Shown here: in pieces, positions 60,109 to 64,000 of the stretch
Layout: every line of letters starts with the position of its first letter
Position numbering within the stretch: the stretch's first letter is position 1
Assembly: GCF_038006205.1 (NCBI RefSeq)
Contig: NZ_JBBOUU010000002.1
Location: forward strand, 1 to 64,000
Direction: 5' to 3'
Length of the DNA stretch: 64,000 nucleotides
DNA from: Solibacillus sp. FSL R7-0668
Lineage (GTDB): Bacteria > Bacillota > Bacilli > Bacillales_A > Planococcaceae
Position numbers and translations under genes: made by a program
The notes under the pieces: generated by a model
Seen by the model: only the letters and a program-made list of their open reading frames with translations
What the model was told of the DNA's origin: nothing
The model's database searches: none

Positions 60109-60717
60109 ATGTTTAATACTACACTGTATTGGAGAATATGGATTACTATTGGTATCTTAATTTTCTTTGCAACCCTTTTAATAAAAGGCTTTTCGCTTAA
60201 TGTTGGCCTCATTTTATCAGCTGTAAGTGCAGGAGGGGCAACATTATTAATTGAGGCTTTGATTTTCAAACAATTTATTTGGAAAAAGAAACCGGATTGG
60301 TTTTACCCTTGGTTATGTTCTATTCCACATTTAGGTGGAACATGGGAAGGCGAATTACATTCTGATTATATTTATCCAGATACAGGGCAAAAAGGTGACC
60401 CGATACCTGCTAAATTAGAAATTAAACACGATTTTGATTCAGTTAAAGTAAAATTAGAAACAGGGCAAAGTTTTAGTAGTAGCTATGTGAGTGACATTTG
60501 GACTGACGAAGCGGATAGAAAATATCTTTGTTACACATATTATAATGATGCGGATCATAATCGAGACAATAATCCTAATCATGATGGTACAGCAAAATTA
60601 AGAGTATGTAAGGATTCAAATGGCAATCTAACTTTAGAAGGTCATTACTTTACAGGCAGAAAAACTACTGGAAAGATGTCTTTTAAAAGAATCAGTAAGG
60701 ATATACGCTCGGTATAA
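60109..60717 (+). CDS. Cap15-like membrane effector of CBASS
   Basis: A 202-residue protein with two N-terminal membrane spans (about 8-28 and 32-52) followed by a beta-rich domain starting HLGGTWEGELHSDYI and ending LTLEGHYFTGRKTTGKMSFKRI. Two spans plus an eight-stranded beta-barrel is the layout of Cap15, which binds a cyclic nucleotide and disrupts the inner membrane. It follows the CD-NTase gene directly and has its own GAAAGGAT site. Assigned from topology and context. Confidence 0.78.
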   Translation: MFNTTLYWRIWITIGILIFFATLLIKGFSLNVGLILSAVSAGGATLLIEALIFKQFIWKKKPDWFYPWLCSIPHLGGTWEGELHSDYIYPDTGQKGDPIPAKLEIKHDFDSVKVKLETGQSFSSSYVSDIWTDEADRKYLCYTYYNDADHNRDNNPNHDGTAKLRVCKDSNGNLTLEGHYFTGRKTTGKMSFKRISKDIRSV

Positions 60718-60727
60718 ATGCTTTCAT

Positions 60728-60756
60728 TTGAAAAATACCCTGATAATTATTATAAT
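60728..60756 (+). promoter_or_regulatory. Sigma-A type promoter
   Basis: TTGAAA (60728-60733), 17 bases and TATAAT (60751-60756). Same spacing as the promoter at 30099. Confidence 0.6.
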
Positions 60757-60762
60757 ATTCTG

Positions 60763-60951
60763 TAATAATCAATTCCCTCTTCATTTCATATGAAGTCGCC
60801 GTCGCATTCTCTTTGTTGAGAAAGGTTCGGTCAAACACACTCGGTAAGAGCGAAACCTTGGTTTCATCAAAATGAATAGTCTTTACTGTCCTCGTGACAG
60901 TCCTATAAACGTAACAGATTAAGCTACATGCTTATTTTGTTACGTTTTTTT
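60763..60951 (+). ncRNA. Structured RNA or attenuated leader before the ERF operon
   Basis: Several hairpins lie between promoter and terminator: CTTCAT-ttcat-ATGAAG, TTCTC-tttgtt-GAGAA, AAGGTT..AACCTT and ACTGTC-ctcg-TGACAGT followed by CCTATAA. The terminator pairs AACGTAACA (60908-60916) with TGTTACGTT (60938-60946), ending in T7. Order of parts is the same as at 30134-30298. No ORF. Confidence 0.45.
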
Positions 60952-61022
60952 ATTGCCTAAAAGTCGGTGGATAGTGTGTAGAAGGGGAATGGATTACATT
61001 TTAAAAAGAGGAGTGAAGTGTT

Positions 61023-61970
61023 ATGGCAGCAACGAATCGTGTGTATCAAAAGTTAGTAGAGGTACGCAAGGCGGTGCCGTATTTACAGAAGAACAATAGT
61101 GGGCATCAGTACAGTTACGTTTCCGCTTCGCAGGTGTTTGGGGCGGTGCGTCCAGAGCTTGATCGTGTTGGGTTGTTACTTGTGACGAAAATTGTCGATA
61201 AATCCGTACGCTATGATGAGGTCCGCAATAAGGACAAGTACGGCAACGAAAAGGTCACGTTAACTTTAACAACGGAGCTCGATTTACTGTACACGTTTAT
61301 TGATGTAGAAAGCGGGGACACGCTCGAAATTCCGTTCTATTCACAAGGGATGGAAATCGGGGGTGAAAAGGGTGTCGGTAAGGCATTGACGTATGCGACG
61401 AAGAACTTCTTCTTATCGCAGTTTGTCATCGCTACAGACGCACAGGACCCGGATAGTTTCCAGGATCAAGTAGCCCAAACAAAGCCAGCTGCACCGGTTT
61501 CGAATGAGCAGCTACGTGAACTTGAACAGTTAGCTGAAGCGTTTGCTGACCTACGGGAAACGGATGTCCTACGTGTGTGGGAGCAGTTTGGTGTGACAAG
61601 AGACGAGCTAAAAGCATTAAAGGAGCCAGAGGTGCTAGAAATGAAGGCACGTCTTCAGTCTTGGCTTGAAAAAGCAAAGGAAGTAGCAGGTGTAACAGAG
61701 CCTGAGAAACGTGAGGAAACACCTCGTCGTGAAGAGCGTCCGTTCGCAGATGAAAAGCCGTATGTATTTGTATCTGCAACGGAAAATGAATCGAAAAACG
61801 GCGACTGGTACTTTACGTGTATTTTAGAAGACGAAGACGGTGATGAGATTGAGGTAATCGCGAAAGGGGATCTTGCGTTTGAAGTGAGTCAACTGGAGGA
61901 TGATACCGACATTTTAGCCGTCGTCGCTAAGCGTAATAACTTTAATCTCTTAAAAGCCCTGAAGGTATAA
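61023..61970 (+). CDS. ERF-family single-strand annealing protein
   Basis: A 315-residue protein. The ERF domain covers about 1-145 (VPYLQKNNSGHQYSYVSASQVFGAVRPEL, GMEIGGEKGVGKALTYATKNFFLSQFVI), followed by an acidic linker and a C-terminal OB-like part. ERF proteins anneal homologous single strands, as in phage P22. It begins a replication/recombination operon with CHC2, SSB and a nuclease. GAGGAGTGAAG precedes the ATG. Confidence 0.87.
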   Translation: MAATNRVYQKLVEVRKAVPYLQKNNSGHQYSYVSASQVFGAVRPELDRVGLLLVTKIVDKSVRYDEVRNKDKYGNEKVTLTLTTELDLLYTFIDVESGDTLEIPFYSQGMEIGGEKGVGKALTYATKNFFLSQFVIATDAQDPDSFQDQVAQTKPAAPVSNEQLRELEQLAEAFADLRETDVLRVWEQFGVTRDELKALKEPEVLEMKARLQSWLEKAKEVAGVTEPEKREETPRREERPFADEKPYVFVSATENESKNGDWYFTCILEDEDGDEIEVIAKGDLAFEVSQLEDDTDILAVVAKRNNFNLLKALKV

Positions 61971-61971
61971 C

Positions 61972-62715
61972 ATGTTACCGAGCATTCTCGATGTGGCAGA
62001 CGATCAAGGTCTAGAATGTGTTGAGCGGACACGCAGTAAAAAGGAAGTCTACTACCGCTGTCCATTTTGCCATCACCATAACCCGAAGCTCTCGTTAAAC
62101 CCAGCGAAAAATGTGTTTAAGTGCTGGCACTGCGGCGAGTCTGGTGGGGTGCTAGAGTTTGAGGCAAAGCTCACCGGTAAAACCTTTACAGAAGTCAAAC
62201 AGCAGTATTTCCCCTATAAATCAAAGAGTTCCCCCAACGCCAAGCAACGACAAAAGCTTGGCCATACTTCAATTCCAAAGGACACGTATAAAAAGCAAAT
62301 CACCCAATTAAAGGCAGAATGGGAAACGTACCAGTTTTTCATGTGCCGTAAATACTTCGCGTACTTGTCTGTCATTTTACTCATTGATGATGACGTAAGA
62401 CGAAACGAGCTTGTCGCTTGGTGGTACGAAGAGGTGCGGCGTACGGAAATCCCACTGCTTGCGTCAACGTTAATCGGTGGCATGCAGCAAGATGCCCGGT
62501 GGCAACAAGAAGGACAGTTATTAGCAGACATGGCGTTTTCCGTCTGCAAGGAAACGGGTGATTTTGAGCTCTTAGACATTGTGAAAAACGTTTCGTTTTT
62601 GCTTTTTTATACACTTGTAGATGAAAAGGACCTGTGGCAGCGTGGTCAGTTTCAAACAAAATTTGGTCACGCACTGAACGTAAAAATCCAAACAGAAGCG
62701 AGGTTTTTTCTATGA
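61972..62715 (+). CDS. CHC2 zinc-finger (primase-like) protein
   Basis: A 247-residue protein with an N-terminal zinc finger of the DnaG type: [17 protein letters not shown]...[16 protein letters not shown] (about 22-60). The rest is helical and shows no TOPRIM core, so it may recognise DNA without primase activity. It starts one base after the ERF stop and overlaps the SSB start. Confidence 0.8.
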   Translation: MLPSILDVADDQGLECVERTRSKKEVYYRCPFCHHHNPKLSLNPAKNVFKCWHCGESGGVLEFEAKLTGKTFTEVKQQYFPYKSKSSPNAKQRQKLGHTSIPKDTYKKQITQLKAEWETYQFFMCRKYFAYLSVILLIDDDVRRNELVAWWYEEVRRTEIPLLASTLIGGMQQDARWQQEGQLLADMAFSVCKETGDFELLDIVKNVSFLLFYTLVDEKDLWQRGQFQTKFGHALNVKIQTEARFFL

Positions 62716-63107
62716 TGAATCATGTAACGATTGTGGGTCGCTTAACTAAGGACCCTGAATTTGAATACACGCAGTCAGGTATTGCCCGTGCACGTTTTAT
62801 GGTCGCAGTGAACCGTCCATTTAAAAATAAGGACGGGGAGCAGGAGGCTGATTTTATTTCATGTGTCGCATGGCGTAAAACCGCAGAAAACTTAGCGAAC
62901 TTTATGACAAAAGGACAATTAATCGGGGTTGAAGGACGCATCGAAACAGGGAGCTACGAAAAAAACGGCACACGCATCTACACAACGACCGTTGTCGCAG
63001 ATTCCGTGCAGTTTTTAGAGCCAAAAGTGGTGAGTGCCGAGCCTGAGAAAAAAGAACGTGTACGCCCTCGTAAGGAAAAAGTGATGAGTGAGGACTTACC
63101 GTTTTAA
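62712..63107 (+). CDS. ssb: Single-stranded DNA-binding protein
   Basis: A 131-residue SSB: OB-fold beginning [33 protein letters not shown], then [30 protein letters not shown]. The C-terminus is acidic and ends SEDLPF, the protein-interaction tip. The start overlaps the upstream stop (ATGA). It is likely an element-encoded SSB protecting transferred strands and working with ERF. Confidence 0.93.
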   Translation: MMNHVTIVGRLTKDPEFEYTQSGIARARFMVAVNRPFKNKDGEQEADFISCVAWRKTAENLANFMTKGQLIGVEGRIETGSYEKNGTRIYTTTVVADSVQFLEPKVVSAEPEKKERVRPRKEKVMSEDLPF

Positions 63108-63113
63108 CTGATG

Positions 63114-63143
63114 AAGGTGGCGAAGCAATTTGCCACCTTTTTT
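63114..63143 (+). terminator. Terminator after ssb
   Basis: AAGGTGGC pairs with GCCACCTT, followed by more T residues. It lies between ssb and the nuclease gene, so expression of the latter may be reduced. Confidence 0.7.
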
Positions 63144-63158
63144 AAGGATGTGAGATGG

Positions 63159-63854
63159 ATGATTTTTTCATATTCAAGATTAAGTCTCTACGAGCAGTGC
63201 CCGTACCGCTTTAAAAAGGTACATGTGGACGAGGAGAAAGAAAATGTTACCTTGCCACTCGCTCTTGGAAAAGCAGTGCATAAAGCGATTGAACTGCGGT
63301 TAAAGGGCTTTCCAGAGGGCGCTAGTATCGCACGTGGCTTTCAGGAGGCGAACTTTCACAAGGAACTGAGCTTTTCTGAAGTTGAGAAGTTAACTCGTCG
63401 TGTGAAGCTAGACCGGTACCTCGGCAAACTAGAGGCAGTGGAATTTTCGTTTCAGCTGCCTTTAACAAACGTTCTGACGTTTCGCGGAGTGATAGATCTC
63501 ATTACCATAGACGGGGAGATTGTGGACTGGAAGACAAATCGCAAGATGTATGACATCCGTGATACAAAGCAGCTCGCCTTGTATGCATGGGCGGTGAATG
63601 AGTATTATGCATTTGAAAAAGTGCGTGGTACACTTTCATTTCTTCGCTTTAACGAGGAGCGAACGACCATTTTTACCGATAGTGACCTACAAGCAGCACG
63701 CATGTGGGCGATTGGCTTAGCCAGTGAAATCAACTGGGCACTGGATCAGCTAAAAAAGCAGCCGAACTTAGAGCAAGTATTGTTCCCAGCTCGGCCGTCA
63801 TCACGGTGTAAGACGTGTCCGTTTTCGATTGAATGTTATTTAAATAAGATATGA
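63159..63854 (+). CDS. PD-(D/E)XK (RecB/AddB-like) nuclease with Fe-S cysteines
   Basis: A 231-residue protein: N-terminal SYSRLSLYEQCPYRFK, catalytic GVIDLITIDGEIVDWKTNRK (D...D-W-K) and QLALYAWAV (motif with Gln). The first Cys and the C-terminal CKTCPFSIEC form a four-cysteine set like the AddB/Cas4 [4Fe-4S] cluster. It is the size of Cas4-like nucleases. The ATG at 63159 is chosen because AAGGATGTGAG lies upstream; a longer frame would pass through the terminator. Confidence 0.85.
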   Translation: MIFSYSRLSLYEQCPYRFKKVHVDEEKENVTLPLALGKAVHKAIELRLKGFPEGASIARGFQEANFHKELSFSEVEKLTRRVKLDRYLGKLEAVEFSFQLPLTNVLTFRGVIDLITIDGEIVDWKTNRKMYDIRDTKQLALYAWAVNEYYAFEKVRGTLSFLRFNEERTTIFTDSDLQAARMWAIGLASEINWALDQLKKQPNLEQVLFPARPSSRCKTCPFSIECYLNKI

Positions 63855-63860
63855 GATATG

Positions 63861-63893
63861 AAAAGCTACCATAATTACTGGTAGCTTTTTAAT
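63861..63893 (+). terminator. Terminator at the end of the window
   Basis: AAAAGCTACCA pairs with TGGTAGCTTTT and is followed by T residues. Confidence 0.85.
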
Positions 63894-64000
63894 TGTTTTC
63901 AGAGAGAATAGAAAAATTTGAAAACATATAAATGCAATAGCGAATTTCTAGATTTTTTAAATATTTAACTAACAAAATACAAAGCAAAAAAATGTATAAT

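Overview
The window suggests a low-GC, Gram-positive, spore-forming member of the Bacillales, most likely a Lysinibacillus/Solibacillus/Sporosarcina-type Planococcaceae. The reasons are strong AGGAGG ribosome-binding sites, frequent TTG/GTG starts, a SpoIIP-family sporulation protein, B. subtilis-like regulators and an ars operon of Bacillales layout. The genus is inference. No rRNA or tRNA gene was seen. The segment looks like part of a large plasmid or integrative conjugative element; nothing here decides between the two.

Layout. (1) 0.4-7.3 kb: copper-handling genes (ferritin-like/YdhK protein, two Cys-rich four-helix-bundle copper-storage proteins, Met/His-rich multicopper oxidase lipoprotein, tandem YdhK lipoprotein) mixed with a SpoIIP paralogue and a ResA-like thioredoxin. 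(2) 7.8-17.0 kb: arsenic resistance: trxB and a small phosphatase, then arsR-arsB-arsC-arsD-arsA-hesB-like-orf, then an ACR3/BASS permease. A MarR regulator and a flavin monooxygenase-like protein, both with vicinal cysteines, lie on the other strand. The trxB and arsR promoters share one operator type; marR and the monooxygenase gene share another. (3) 17.2-19.7 kb: a resolvase-like protein without its catalytic residues, divergent from sulP and uspA. (4) 19.9-36.2 kb: accessory island with two XRE / ImmA-IrrE protease / PIN-like triads, an AbrB-like protein, a tyrosine recombinase, a four-gene DUF2326-type ATPase cluster (ABC-3C-like), a MoxR/VWA module and an AAA-ATPase plus TOPRIM pair. 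(5) 36.3-56.5 kb: a conjugation operon. It starts with a consensus promoter and a specialised NusG paralogue and encodes TcpC, TcpE, VirB4, VirB6-like, replication-relaxation, peptidoglycan hydrolase, HD, VirD4 and S1 proteins. A group II intron splits the hydrolase gene. (6) 56.5-60.7 kb: a UPF0489/membrane pair and a CBASS-type pair (CD-NTase and Cap15-like effector). (7) 61.0-63.9 kb: ERF annealase, CHC2 zinc-finger protein, SSB and a PD-(D/E)XK nuclease.

The least expected signal is a degenerate 8-bp periodic repeat (consensus roughly NNATWAAT). It fills at least 13 intergenic gaps of the integrase/MoxR-VWA/conjugation backbone and runs to within a few bases of the next ribosome-binding site. 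I did not see it in the ars/copper modules, the ABC-3C cluster, the intron or the main CBASS/UPF0489 block. A second unexplained signal is two promoter-to-terminator structured RNA units with matching architecture, upstream of the MoxR and ERF operons.
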